From positions 1-37,615 of the forward strand of contig JAGATD010000037.1 of the NCBI GenBank assembly GCA_017621415.1: a DNA stretch of 37,615 bases, in the 5' to 3' direction. Under the pieces are notes generated by a model. The model was not told where the DNA came from. It did no database searches and worked only from the letters and a program-made list of their open reading frames with translations. Origin of the DNA: Clostridia bacterium (GTDB lineage Bacteria; Bacillota; Clostridia; Oscillospirales; CAG-272). Numbering within the stretch: the first letter of the stretch is position 1; each line of letters begins with the position of its first letter. Shown here piece after piece: positions 15,254 to 25,433 of this stretch. The position numbers and the translations under genes are program-made.

Positions 15254-17587
15254 TTATAAAAGCTTAAATGTTTTTGTTTCGCCAAGCTTCAGATAGCATC
15301 TTACCGTTTCTGAGTTTTTAGAATAGTATTTGTCCTCATAGACCTCATAGGCAAATGCCTTCCTCGGGAGCTTTATCACGCGCTCTCCTGTATAGGATGC
15401 GTGAACTGTCACATAGTCTTTTGAAGCATACAGTACGTCATCGGTTTCAAGATAAATATGGCATCCCGCATACTTTGCGATACCTCTCATCACATCGGAG
15501 GAAAGATATCTTGAAGCGCAGTATATTGATTTATAACCGTCAAGCTCCTTAACGGTTATTGCGGGGTGTCTTGTTTCGCATATATAAGCGATATTATCGC
15601 CGAGCTTATCGTCTGCATAAAGCTCCGGATAAAGTATAACACGCGAGTTTTTTTCGCGGTTCATATAATCCGCCGTATTAGCCCACATTTTACGCTTAAA
15701 ATCACCGAATACGTCATATCGGTCAAGCCCCTCGTTAAACACGTTTTCCCGATCCGCAAACTTAAACTTTCCGCGTACGGCGTCAAGATTCATTTTCATC
15801 TCAATGCCCGTGAGGTCGGTCATATTCTCTACGGAAAACGGTGTCTCCCGATCCGGATTTATTATTCCGGAGCCGTACATAAAGAGCGCGGTTGCGTTGT
15901 TTTTTCGGAGCTTCGCTTTTATCTTTACACGCTCATCATCACTAAGATACAGAGTATTCATAAACACATAAAGCTTATAATCAGGCATACTAGGATCTGA
16001 CAGGTCGTTATGAAAATATCTGTCCGATGGCGCGCCGATACGGTCTATTTCATAATTCCTGAATAGCTCTATATTTTGATGATTACATTCGGAGGAGATA
16101 ACGTGATAGCTCTCCTCATCATAAATGAAGGCTATTTCAGAACACTTTTGTCTTTCGGTGCTGTGATAACAGTCTTCAATTATTCTTTGCTGCTTATCTA
16201 AGAGAGTGTAAATCCCATCGTCAAGGTATCTTCCGCCGCCTGCGTGTTGGTCAAACCACCATCCGTATGTGTTTTGAGATATATTTCTGCCGAGAGTGCG
16301 TTTTAGAATATTTGCGGTATCTTCCATATTATATACTTCAAAATATCCGCGCAGGTAGCTGCCTTCCTTATGCGTGCGTTCATCGTCCTCCGCAAAAAGG
16401 ATTTTGTTGTGAAGCAAAATTGAATCTGTAACCTGACGCTCCCCTGTAAAGCCTCCGGGCTGTCTGTTTTCGTAAACACCGGGAGAGGAAATGAAATCTA
16501 TTGCATTAGATTCGAGAATTTTACGCACTCCGCCAAGCTGAGAATAGTTGAAGAAATGAATTGAACCTCCCGCACCGTAAAACACACCGGTGAGCATTTC
16601 TCCGTTTGAAATCTCTTTAATCAGATTGCCAAAATATATTACCGAATTAGCTGTACCGATATGCCAAGCACGGTAAAAATCGAAAACATCAAGGTTCTTT
16701 TCAATATCTACAAAATGTCCTATATTTGTTCCGTTTTCGGGGAGCTTATCCTTGTCGTGACCGTACGGCGGATGCTGCATATGGTCAACGTCATAATCCA
16801 CGTCATCAACGTAATAACGCTTTTCTATTTCCGGAATCTCAGGATTGTCTATATCAGCGCTTGGATCTCTCCACGCAAGTCTTAAATTCTCGTTTGTACC
16901 GTATTTTTCCTTAAGATAACGTGAAAACTCTCTTTTAAACGCAGGCGAGAGATCTCCATAGCAGTCCTCGTAATCGTGTCCACCCGAAGGATCGAATCCG
17001 CCGGTATCTTCATAGCGGGTTTTTGCGTTATAGGTAAGCGGATTACGATAATACCACTCGCTGGTACCTCCGGCGGAAAAGAAGAAGCCTATTATTTTGT
17101 CTGCGTATGGCTTTTCCATAAGTACACGATAAGTTTCAGCGAGGGCTTCTCCCGCATCGCGGCGCCATTTGTCGGAGCAGAGGGAATAAACTCCGGGATA
17201 TTGTTCGGTTCCGGATACAAAGCTTCGGGTAGGATGAGGAATTCCGTCGCTATACTGTACAACCTCATCGGGATTATCCTTCACCCACTCAAGGGGCGGA
17301 TGCAACCCTATTCTTATAATAAATCTTGCATCGGCGCTCGCTTTAATTATAGCCTCCATCTCTTCACAGCATCCGTTAATAGAGCCGGAAACTGCCCAAT
17401 CGGTGTTAGTACAAATAAAATACAGCTTTATACCGCTTTTTGCAAGTTTTGAGTAATATTCCGCATTTATAAGTCTTTTTCCGTTATGAAATGCTTTTTC
17501 GATAGTAAATGCCATTGGGGGAAAGGGTTCCCCATCAATAAAGATGGTAGGAACCCCATTTAATTTTCTGATCTGTGCTTTTGCCAT
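15254..17587 (-). CDS. GH42-like glycosidase (clan GH-A type)
   Basis: The 777-residue protein starts with a short beta hairpin (VPTIFIDGEPFPPMAF), then a barrel, then a region about 480-650 resembling the Rossmann-like trimerisation domain of GH42 enzymes (YKLYVFMNTLYLSDDERVKI). A candidate acid/base is Glu 177 in GGTSEWYY and a candidate nucleophile is the Glu in ILFAEDDERTH at about 404. GH42 and its relatives hydrolyse beta-galactosides or similar beta-linked sugars. No signal peptide: cytosolic. The ribosome binding site GGAG is 13 bases from the ATG, long for this organism, so translation may depend on coupling to the lipoprotein gene that ends 7 bases before it. Confidence 0.65.
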   Translation of the reverse strand: MAKAQIRKLNGVPTIFIDGEPFPPMAFTIEKAFHNGKRLINAEYYSKLAKSGIKLYFICTNTDWAVSGSINGCCEEMEAIIKASADARFIIRIGLHPPLEWVKDNPDEVVQYSDGIPHPTRSFVSGTEQYPGVYSLCSDKWRRDAGEALAETYRVLMEKPYADKIIGFFFSAGGTSEWYYRNPLTYNAKTRYEDTGGFDPSGGHDYEDCYGDLSPAFKREFSRYLKEKYGTNENLRLAWRDPSADIDNPEIPEIEKRYYVDDVDYDVDHMQHPPYGHDKDKLPENGTNIGHFVDIEKNLDVFDFYRAWHIGTANSVIYFGNLIKEISNGEMLTGVFYGAGGSIHFFNYSQLGGVRKILESNAIDFISSPGVYENRQPGGFTGERQVTDSILLHNKILFAEDDERTHKEGSYLRGYFEVYNMEDTANILKRTLGRNISQNTYGWWFDQHAGGGRYLDDGIYTLLDKQQRIIEDCYHSTERQKCSEIAFIYDEESYHVISSECNHQNIELFRNYEIDRIGAPSDRYFHNDLSDPSMPDYKLYVFMNTLYLSDDERVKIKAKLRKNNATALFMYGSGIINPDRETPFSVENMTDLTGIEMKMNLDAVRGKFKFADRENVFNEGLDRYDVFGDFKRKMWANTADYMNREKNSRVILYPELYADDKLGDNIAYICETRHPAITVKELDGYKSIYCASRYLSSDVMRGIAKYAGCHIYLETDDVLYASKDYVTVHASYTGERVIKLPRKAFAYEVYEDKYYSKNSETVRCYLKLGETKTFKLL

Positions 17588-17594
17588 TACAATA

Positions 17595-20500
17595 TTAGTT
17601 CTCCGCTGTCAAGTCTTGGGATTTCTTATCACCAAGGTAAGTGTTGTCAAAGTAAATCGTGCCAACGCATGTACCCGGGAATTGAATTTGGAAACCTGTA
17701 AAACCAGCCATTGAATTATGCAAGACTGCTTCTTGAACAAGTACTCCGTTCACTATCAGGCGGAAGGTAGAGCCGCCTGCAGTTCCATCATATTCAACGC
17801 GCAAATTAAACCATTTTCCCTCCGGTACAAAGAACCAATCCTTAGAATCGGTTGATGTAACACCTCCTGACGCAGTCATAAGAGTAACGTAGTTTTTACC
17901 GTTTGTGGCATCGTATTTAAAATGAATGTATCCACGATACACAGATGCCGCTGCCGCAAGATTCGAGGTCGGCATAATGTAAAAATCAAGATTGGAATTG
18001 TACTCGGGTATCATAACATCGGTTTCAAATACAAAGCTATCTGATGTACCGTGCCTTGCAACACTGTATCTGTCATATGCGTGTCCCGAAGCGTCAGCAG
18101 TAAATTTTACAGCCTCTTTGTCACCCACAGTTACCACAGATGCGTTAATGCCGTTGCCGACATGAGTAATATCCGCTATATCTGTTAGTATTTTTCCATC
18201 GTAGGTTATAGTATTTTCATCGCTCGCATACTCGCCCTTACCGTAATAGTCGGCAGAAGTGTCTACACTTGGCTCGTTTTCATCTCCGCCGCCTGTGGGA
18301 GGAGCGATCGGCTCATCCGTTCCACCACTTGTTGGAGGTGCAACGGAAGGATCTTTATCTCCGAGGTAGGTATTATCAAAGTATACTGTACCAACGTAAG
18401 CGCCCGGGAACTGTATTTGAAGTCCCTTAGTGTCTGCCAAAGACTTGTTTAGAGCAGACTCTGCCACGAGCACTCCGTTTGCAATAAGTCGGAAGGTATC
18501 TCCCGGATTTATGCCGTCATATTCTACGCGAATATTGACCCACACGCCTTCGGGAAGAACAAACCAACCGTCAGCGGTTTCCGCATTTCTTATACAAACG
18601 TAGTTTTTACCGCTCGCAGAATCGTATCTGAAATAAATCTGATTGCCCCAAATGCCAGCATTGCCGGAAATGTTGGAGGTAGGCATTATCTCAAAAACTG
18701 CGCTTGATGAGTATTCCGGCAGCATAAAGTCAGTTTCAAATACGAGATTAGTAGCTGTTCCGTTTCTTGTAATACTGTATCTATCGTATGCGTGGTTTGC
18801 CCAGTCTACAAAGAATTTTGCAGCTTCCTTGCCGCCTATGTTGGCTACCGATGCTTCGATGCCCGATCCAACGTGCGTGATTCCTGTGATGCCGGCAAAG
18901 GTCTTTCCGTCATAGCTGATAGTGTTTTTGTCATTAACATAGACGCCCTTGCCGTAATAGTCGGAGGAAGTATCAATCACCGGAGGTGTCGGAGTATCTC
19001 CGCCTGCGGGAGGATCTGTTTGATCACCATCACCGCCTGTGGACGTGGGAGCTGTCGGAGCACGCATATAGGTGTTGTCAAAGTATACTCTTCCGTCGGT
19101 ACATTGTGACATAAATCTTACCATCATACTTTCAACGTAAGGCGCACTGGAGGTTGTATTAAATGTAGATTTAAGCTCACCGTTAACATAAATTCGGACT
19201 TCAGAACCCACTACCGAAGTATCATCTACTTCAATGCGTAAGTTGTACCATGCAGACGCATCTATCTCTTCTTTCAAACCGCCTCTGCCGTTAAGATAAT
19301 ATTTTCCGTCTATAAGAGTGATGTACGGATCAATATTGTACCAATAAGATACATCCTTAGACTGTGATGCGAACCATTGCATAACAACATTGTCAGAACG
19401 ACCGGGGGCAGTTCCTGCCGCAATCGCAAAATCGGTTTCAAACACCAGCGATTTATCATCTTCATCCTCATTGCCAACGGCATACAAGAACATGTACGGA
19501 TCCGAGGTGGTTGTTTTTCCAAACACTAGTGCCTCATTTCCGCTGACACGTCGGATAGCTGCATAATAAGCAGCATTTATGGTATCAAGTGTCAACTTAT
19601 TCTCTTGTGAGCCTATCTTGCCGAGCAATGACAAAGCTGCAAGATTGGTATTCGAATAGGTTTCCGCTTTATCATAGTTGACGCCTGAGCCGTTAATATT
19701 TGAATTTCCGATTTTATCAAATGCATCTCCGATCACTATGTTATCGGGTATCAGAACGGTATCATCTGTGTCTATTTTATCGAACGAACCAAAGAACATA
19801 TTATCGAAAAGAACCAGCGAATCAAATCCGCTATCTCCTCTGAAACGCATAGTCAAATGATCAATACCGGCATTTGCCGTAGTGACGTATTTTCTGTTTA
19901 TCAAGGTGTTATCAACATAAAAACGTATTTCACTTCCGAGAAGTGCTGCATTTTGCACCTCAAGTCTTATGTTGTGCCAGGTTCCATTAGTAAACACATG
20001 CTTTTTCATAGTGGGAGCGAAGGAATGCCGCCCTAAAGGCTCACCTTCTTTGTCAACGGTACTCTGCTCCATGTTAACCTGGAAAGAGCTGTTCCACCAC
20101 ATATTAAGATCGTTTATGTTTGCATCATCAAACCAGAATTGCAGCATACCAAGGTCAGAATAGTTGGTTGAACCTCCGACAAAGCATATATCGGTTTCGA
20201 ATACAAAAGCGTTACCGTTTTTCCCGTTCATCAAGTTGATATACATATACGGGCTGCCACCGATTTTTTTGCCATATGCCATAACCTTGTCACCGTCTAC
20301 ATACGCGTTGGCGGCAAATATGCCTCGGTTAAGAATATCCCAGCTTATCAAATCATTTTGAGAATAGAATATACCGTCGTGCACGAGTTCGCTGAAGAGC
20401 TTGTTGTCAAACTTAAGCGCATCATCGTAATATTCACCCTGTCCTTTATTCTCGGTATTGCTTGTAACGACCTCAAATGCAGGCACTTCATCTTTTATAA

Positions 20501-22502
20501 CAGGTCCAAGCTCGCCTATAATATGCATAAATCTGAGATAGTCCACGTTTGTATATACGGCAGGCATATAATTTGAAAGACCGAAGGTGCTGAACATTGT
20601 AGAAAGTGTTCCTGTACAGCAAATGGTTGTCGCATTTACGTCACCTTCTTCACTTTGCGGCACAGCAACGGGCGCCGATTGAGAAACAGAAGAAGAATAC
20701 TGAGGATGGTATGAGAACGAACCGTCAGGCTTCAGGAAGAGAACAAGCTTTTCTCTTGTTGCGTCAATAAGTGTAACCGCTTTTTTCAGCAATTCCGCCC
20801 GGAAAGCTTCAAGGTGAGTTTTTGCTTCTGTTCCACCGTTTGTCTCGATATTGCTCTTTACCATCGAAAGTGTATACCAAACGTTATAAACATCAACCAC
20901 AGCACCGGGATTCTCTTCGTTTAAAAGCGTATCGACGGCATTTGTTATAATCTTTGTGTAGTTAGGAATAACCGTTCCTGTGTTATTGTAGATATGCACA
21001 ATTTTCAAAACGCCGTTATTTGCGTGATATACGCCTCTCTGGTCGTTTTCCATAGGCCAATCCCATGTACCTGTATCGGGATTCTGATTGTCATTCAAAA
21101 ACTTAACGAGTATACTTACAAGAGAATAGTCTTTACCCTCGGACTTAAGGACCTCGTCACGCTGCTTTATCTCAGAGAACTGAGCGGAAAGATCATTGCC
21201 CGCTGCATATGAGTTTGTTCTTATATTCAGCGAATCAAGATATGTTTCAAATGAGTCCTTATCAACAAGGTGCTCAGGGATCGCAGCCGCTGCGGGAACA
21301 ATCTTAGAAACAGCATGTGCCGTATTCGTTTTTAATTTTCCCGTCAAATAGGAAGCGGGAGCTGTAGCCTCTATAGCGGTTCCGTCAGCAAGAATACCGT
21401 CACCCTTTGTACCGTCGGGAGCATCATATGTAGGAGCTGAACCAAGTCTTTTAAGCATTCCTGTACAGTCTCTAAGGTCACGTCCACGTCGTGAGTCTGA
21501 AATACCGTCACCCCACTGAGGATGATAGAAATAACCGGACTCCGGGTCCTGAAGACTCTTTAAAAAGCGGATTATTCCAGCCTTCATATCATCGGGAAGA
21601 GCTGTCGCATAGTTGCCGGTCATTCCACTGCTTTCCATAAATGCGAGTATCTGCCTTGTGCTCTCGGAGTCGGGAAGATAACCAACGGTGTTACGGCCGG
21701 AATTAGAGTAATAGAATGCCGCACCACCGCAATACATTGAGGAATTTGTGCACTTCTCTGTTTCGCAAGCACAGGTATATGGCTCCCAGAGATTTGCCAT
21801 CCAATCTATCATTTCATTTTTGTATATCTCATAAAGATTTCTAAGCGCGCCGGTGGCATCATCTCCCAAATAGGATTTCAATGTCGACCATTGCAGTTCA
21901 ACCTCTTTTCCGTCTTCTTCATTAAGGTAGTTATAGATATCAACGTAGCCGATCTCGACAATGCCATCCGGAAGTGTCAGCTCGGATTTGCCGAACAGGT
22001 AATCGTCAATCAGCTTTTCGGTAACATAGGTTATTGCAGCACCGTACTTGTCAGCGTCATAGTTTATAGCAATACTACCGCCCTCGGAATATATACAGTA
22101 ACGAGAATAACCTAACAGCAATTCTGACTCCTGCATATCGGATAATGTTACCCTGTTTAGCGCTTTGAGAGCCTTTGCGGAAATGTCACGTGAGGTAGGA
22201 CCCACAACAATCTCATTCACCGTGGCGATGTCACCATCTATGGCAAGATTTACTGTAGGCATGGCATCACTGTATTTCAGCGTTGCGGCTATATCGTTAA
22301 CCTTTGTTGAATACAAATCGGCATATTCTGCATTAAGTTCAGAACTTGACGAAACTATCGTGACGGTAGAGCCGTGCGAAAAAATCGGTTTTAAGCCGAC
22401 CGGAGTATCATCCGATGAATCACCGTCACCAACATTTTTGCAGGACACAAACGCAAAAATCAGTATTGCCGTCAGAGTTAAAAGAGATAAGAATTTTTTC
22501 AT
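17595..22502 (-). CDS. Large surface lipoprotein: helical catalytic-like module plus four LamG-like modules
   Basis: From the ATG at 22502 (GGAAAGGAAAG just upstream) the product is 1635 residues. A lipoprotein signal ends AFVSC with Cys 21. Residues about 40-185 resemble a GH20b-like small domain (NEIVVGPTSRDIS). Residues about 200-680 are a helical module with FYYSNSGR (263-270), FYHPQWGD (325-332), RRGRDLRD (338-345), KPDGSFSYHPQ (591-601) and EGDVNATT (619-626). The 413-residue neighbour shares this module, with the same motifs. A cysteine-rich insert CACETEKC precedes the first motif. Four LamG/concanavalin-like modules follow, each ending in IYFDNTYLG-like strands, joined by Pro/Gly/Thr linkers. 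It probably binds and cuts a glycan at the surface; the catalytic type is unknown. Confidence 0.8.
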   Translation of the reverse strand: MKKFLSLLTLTAILIFAFVSCKNVGDGDSSDDTPVGLKPIFSHGSTVTIVSSSSELNAEYADLYSTKVNDIAATLKYSDAMPTVNLAIDGDIATVNEIVVGPTSRDISAKALKALNRVTLSDMQESELLLGYSRYCIYSEGGSIAINYDADKYGAAITYVTEKLIDDYLFGKSELTLPDGIVEIGYVDIYNYLNEEDGKEVELQWSTLKSYLGDDATGALRNLYEIYKNEMIDWMANLWEPYTCACETEKCTNSSMYCGGAAFYYSNSGRNTVGYLPDSESTRQILAFMESSGMTGNYATALPDDMKAGIIRFLKSLQDPESGYFYHPQWGDGISDSRRGRDLRDCTGMLKRLGSAPTYDAPDGTKGDGILADGTAIEATAPASYLTGKLKTNTAHAVSKIVPAAAAIPEHLVDKDSFETYLDSLNIRTNSYAAGNDLSAQFSEIKQRDEVLKSEGKDYSLVSILVKFLNDNQNPDTGTWDWPMENDQRGVYHANNGVLKIVHIYNNTGTVIPNYTKIITNAVDTLLNEENPGAVVDVYNVWYTLSMVKSNIETNGGTEAKTHLEAFRAELLKKAVTLIDATREKLVLFLKPDGSFSYHPQYSSSVSQSAPVAVPQSEEGDVNATTICCTGTLSTMFSTFGLSNYMPAVYTNVDYLRFMHIIGELGPVIKDEVPAFEVVTSNTENKGQGEYYDDALKFDNKLFSELVHDGIFYSQNDLISWDILNRGIFAANAYVDGDKVMAYGKKIGGSPYMYINLMNGKNGNAFVFETDICFVGGSTNYSDLGMLQFWFDDANINDLNMWWNSSFQVNMEQSTVDKEGEPLGRHSFAPTMKKHVFTNGTWHNIRLEVQNAALLGSEIRFYVDNTLINRKYVTTANAGIDHLTMRFRGDSGFDSLVLFDNMFFGSFDKIDTDDTVLIPDNIVIGDAFDKIGNSNINGSGVNYDKAETYSNTNLAALSLLGKIGSQENKLTLDTINAAYYAAIRRVSGNEALVFGKTTTSDPYMFLYAVGNEDEDDKSLVFETDFAIAAGTAPGRSDNVVMQWFASQSKDVSYWYNIDPYITLIDGKYYLNGRGGLKEEIDASAWYNLRIEVDDTSVVGSEVRIYVNGELKSTFNTTSSAPYVESMMVRFMSQCTDGRVYFDNTYMRAPTAPTSTGGDGDQTDPPAGGDTPTPPVIDTSSDYYGKGVYVNDKNTISYDGKTFAGITGITHVGSGIEASVANIGGKEAAKFFVDWANHAYDRYSITRNGTATNLVFETDFMLPEYSSSAVFEIMPTSNISGNAGIWGNQIYFRYDSASGKNYVCIRNAETADGWFVLPEGVWVNIRVEYDGINPGDTFRLIANGVLVAESALNKSLADTKGLQIQFPGAYVGTVYFDNTYLGDKDPSVAPPTSGGTDEPIAPPTGGGDENEPSVDTSADYYGKGEYASDENTITYDGKILTDIADITHVGNGINASVVTVGDKEAVKFTADASGHAYDRYSVARHGTSDSFVFETDVMIPEYNSNLDFYIMPTSNLAAAASVYRGYIHFKYDATNGKNYVTLMTASGGVTSTDSKDWFFVPEGKWFNLRVEYDGTAGGSTFRLIVNGVLVQEAVLHNSMAGFTGFQIQFPGTCVGTIYFDNTYLGDKKSQDLTAEN

Positions 22503-22528
22503 AATCTTTCCTTTCCGTTTTATTTTTA

Positions 22529-23770
22529 TCAAAATCTGCCCGGAGAGCTTTCTCTGCCCTCGGGTACAGGCTTTTTCTTTATCGGAGTTTGCGCCATAAG
22601 AACGGCAATAAACTCAGAATAGTCAGAGAGGTCATATATTTTAAAAGGCAATCCCAGGTTGTGAAGCAACATTCCCACACCTCCGCTCATTGCTATGGTT
22701 GTGGCATTAACGTCACCCTCGTTTTCGAGATAAAGCGAGACCGGGGCGCCTTGCGATTTGCAAACTGAACGATTTTGCAAATAGGAAAAAGAGCCGTCAG
22801 GCTTTCTGAACCTTGAAAGCTTTTCGTAGGTTTTATCTATAAGAGGAACTATATTTTCCTGAAATCTTTTTCTGCTGTATTCAGCGTTTTCTGTGTCACC
22901 GATTTTTTTCATTGCAGCACTTAGGCTGCAAACCGCTGACTGGGGATTATAAACATAGGTTACAGCATCGGGCAGCTCGTCTGAAAGAGCCATTTCTATA
23001 CAGCTGTCAAGCGCAAGCTTAATATTAGGCAGAGCCATACCTGCGCCGCTAAAGAATCCAGCTACCTTCATAAGTCCCGAAACGCTGGAATAAGAAATAT
23101 TATCTTCCCAAAGACCGTTTTTGGGGTTCTGATGGGCAATAAGATACTCACAGCAAGCTTCTGTGAGCCCTGCCGCGCGTATCTGCTGACCCTGCGCATT
23201 CAAGGTGTTGCCTGCTGGATAGGATTTATTTTTAAAATCAAGGGAATCAAGATATGCATAAAACGCAGTCTTGCTCTTCAAATAATCGGGCAAAGCTACC
23301 GATTCTTCGGTCCTTTTTTCGGATATCAGCTCTACAGCCGTAGGATATGGCGGCTTTTCACCAAACCAATCATATATCTGCCTTGCCCAAGTAAGGTCTC
23401 TGCCACGGCGCTGAACGTTTATATTCTTTCCCCACTGGGGATGATAATAATATCCGTCCGGGTCAGCGCAACTTTTTGTAAAGTCGGTAAGCTTCTTGAT
23501 CATCGCCTCGGGGAGTGCATTCTTTAAGCTGCAGTTATAACGATCGATCATTCCCTTATCCTCTACACAGCGTAAGCCCTGCACCGTGCTTTCGAGATCG
23601 GGACCAAAGCCCTCATAATCTCTGCCGCTGTTAGAATAATAGAATGCACCGCTTTCCGGGTCATAAAGCCTTGCAAACCAAAGCATAGTTTCTGTTCCAA
23701 AGAGCGAAATGAGCCTGTCAAGAGAATCTGCAAGCTTTGACTCCAAACCGATAAGTAAATTTTTATTCAT
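22529..23770 (-). CDS. Cytosolic helical protein, paralogue of the lipoprotein's catalytic-like module
   Basis: The 413-residue protein has no signal peptide and no binding modules. It matches the lipoprotein next to it along the helical module: FYYSNSGR (43-50), YYYHPQWG (107-114), RRGRDL (121-126), FRKPDGSFSY and EGDVNATT (351-358). Conserved Tyr, His and Arg residues on a helical, toroid-like fold recall polysaccharide lyases and helical glycosidases, but I recognise no family. GAGGTAATGCT-ATG gives the start. It lies 26 bases upstream of the lipoprotein start, so the two are co-expressed. The pair may act on the polymer outside and on the imported oligosaccharide inside the cell (inference). 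Confidence 0.7.
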   Translation of the reverse strand: MNKNLLIGLESKLADSLDRLISLFGTETMLWFARLYDPESGAFYYSNSGRDYEGFGPDLESTVQGLRCVEDKGMIDRYNCSLKNALPEAMIKKLTDFTKSCADPDGYYYHPQWGKNINVQRRGRDLTWARQIYDWFGEKPPYPTAVELISEKRTEESVALPDYLKSKTAFYAYLDSLDFKNKSYPAGNTLNAQGQQIRAAGLTEACCEYLIAHQNPKNGLWEDNISYSSVSGLMKVAGFFSGAGMALPNIKLALDSCIEMALSDELPDAVTYVYNPQSAVCSLSAAMKKIGDTENAEYSRKRFQENIVPLIDKTYEKLSRFRKPDGSFSYLQNRSVCKSQGAPVSLYLENEGDVNATTIAMSGGVGMLLHNLGLPFKIYDLSDYSEFIAVLMAQTPIKKKPVPEGRESSPGRF

Positions 23771-23795
23771 AGCATTACCTCAAATATAATAAGGG

Positions 23796-23860
23796 AAAAA
23801 TACAGCCGCCGCATAGGCACAGTCGATGTTGTCCACCGAGCTGAGCCGCGCGGCGGCTGT
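23796..23860 (-). terminator. Terminator or attenuator with a long loop
   Basis: Arms 23850-23860 and 23802-23812 form a perfect 11-bp, GC-rich stem around an unusually long 37-base loop. On the minus strand it is followed by ATTTTTCCC. It stands between the interrupted LamG-like gene and the start of the main glycan operon (about 30 bases before that ATG), with little room for a separate promoter. It may therefore be an attenuator that lets part of the transcripts continue. Confidence 0.65.
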
Positions 23861-23893
23861 TTGTAACAATAAGATATTAAATTTTACGCAAAA

Positions 23894-25330
23894 TTACTTT
23901 TTGTCACCAAGATAGGTATTATCGAAGTAGATAGTACCGGAGTATGTACTAGCAAACTGCATCTGGAATCCGGCGAAACCAGCCATAGAGTTGTGCAAAG
24001 GTACCTCGTAAACAAGCTGTCCGTTTACGATAAGGCGGAACAAATCATCCTTGGCTGTTCCGTCGTATTCAACTCGTACGTTTGCCCATTCACCGGGGGT
24101 TAAGTAATACCAAGTCTCGGGATCGGTAGAATCAGCATTGCTTCCTGCGGTTGTAAGAGTAATATAATTCTTACCGGTGTTTGCGTCGTATTTGAAATAA
24201 ATATAACCGCGATATACCGCTGCCGCTGCAGAAAGATTCGAAGTGGGCATAATATAGAAGTCAAGAGCGGAATTATACTCAGGAATCATAACGTCTGTTT
24301 CAAATACAAAGTTGTCTGATGTACCCTTTCTGGCAATACTATATCTCTCGTATGTGCTGCTTGTTCTGGTGAACTTCAGCGCATCGTTACCGTCAACGTC
24401 TACTACAGTAGAACTCATACCCGACTAACCAACGTGTGTAATGTCTGATATATCAGCAAATGCCTTACCATCATAAGTAATCGCACTGTCAGCATACAAG
24501 CCCGAGCCGCGGATCTCAACGTGCTTAGTAACTTTTACATGAGAATTTACGTTAAAGCTGTCACCGGAAGCTATGGTGTCGATAGTTGCTCCTGTATCAA
24601 GGTTGATAAGATCCCATTCGCCGGCAGCATCGTTAGCAACAAAAGTCACTTCGGTTCCGTTAAGGAAAATTCCGGATACATATGTACCGTCAACAGTACC
24701 TGCGGCTTCATCAACAAAAACGTACTTCATATCGGTAACAAAGGTGCTTCTGTCATCGGTAGTGATAAGTTCACCGTTTTCGTCTGTATTGTAGTTAAAG
24801 AGAACGTCCTGAGCCTGCTTTCCATAGAGAAGAATGGTGTTGTAAAGCTCAGCGCGCTTGATATTGCCCTCTTCGGTAGAGGAGGCAATGCCATTCTTGT
24901 AAAGACGCTCGTAGAGATATTCAGCAACGCTGTATCTCTTTACAGTCTCGCCGTTAGCGGCGGTAACCTTAACATAATACTGAACGTCCATATTCTTTGC
25001 TGCAATGCCGTTAGTAGTGAAAACGTAGCAAGCTTTTCCCTTTACGGTTTCTTGATTTGCTTCGGTTGCAGCTACGGTTTTGCTCCAAACGGGATCGCCT
25101 GCGCATTCCGCGTTATTATATACTGCAAGAGAAACGGTTTCTCCTGTTACAGACTCAGCGGTAATAGCATACATAAGAGCGTAATTTCCGCCGTACTCAA
25201 CGTTCTGAGAGTAAACCACGGGAGCAGAAGTTTCCTCAGCAGCGGATGCTGTTATTCCTACAGCTGCGCCGAGAAGAAGAGCTGCGCTTATTACCAAAAG
25301 CGCGATTTTAAGTGATTTTGTGTTTTTCAT
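23894..25330 (-). pseudogene. Secreted LamG-like protein interrupted by an in-frame TAG
   Basis: From the ATG at 25330 (GAAAGGAAAG upstream) the first part encodes 301 residues: a signal peptide ending ASAA, a beta-rich domain (YYVKVTAANGETVKRYSVAE, LYNTILLYGKQAQDVLFN) found in clostridial surface proteins, and the start of a LamG-like module. A TAG at 24425-24427 stops it at ITHVG. The same frame continues SGMSSTVV... for 176 codons to 23894 with a complete module ending IYFDNTYLGDKK. Compared with modules three and four of the large lipoprotein, the alignment is gap-free if the TAG is left out, so it is an extra codon. The second part has no ribosome binding site. Either the gene is recently inactivated, or a short product is made with rare read-through. 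Confidence 0.75.
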
Positions 25331-25433
25331 TTTTTCTTTCCTTTCTGATTTAATTTTTAGTTTTGCTAGTTTTGGATGTGAAGTTTCGAAATTAATTTTC
25401 ATTTTTGCGTTTTTGCGAGGCGCTTACAGTTGA

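Noticed and set aside
24425..24427. TAG as a reassigned sense codon
   Set aside because: Both AraC genes at 7371-8189 and 25910-26626 end in TAG, so TAG is a normal stop in this genome.
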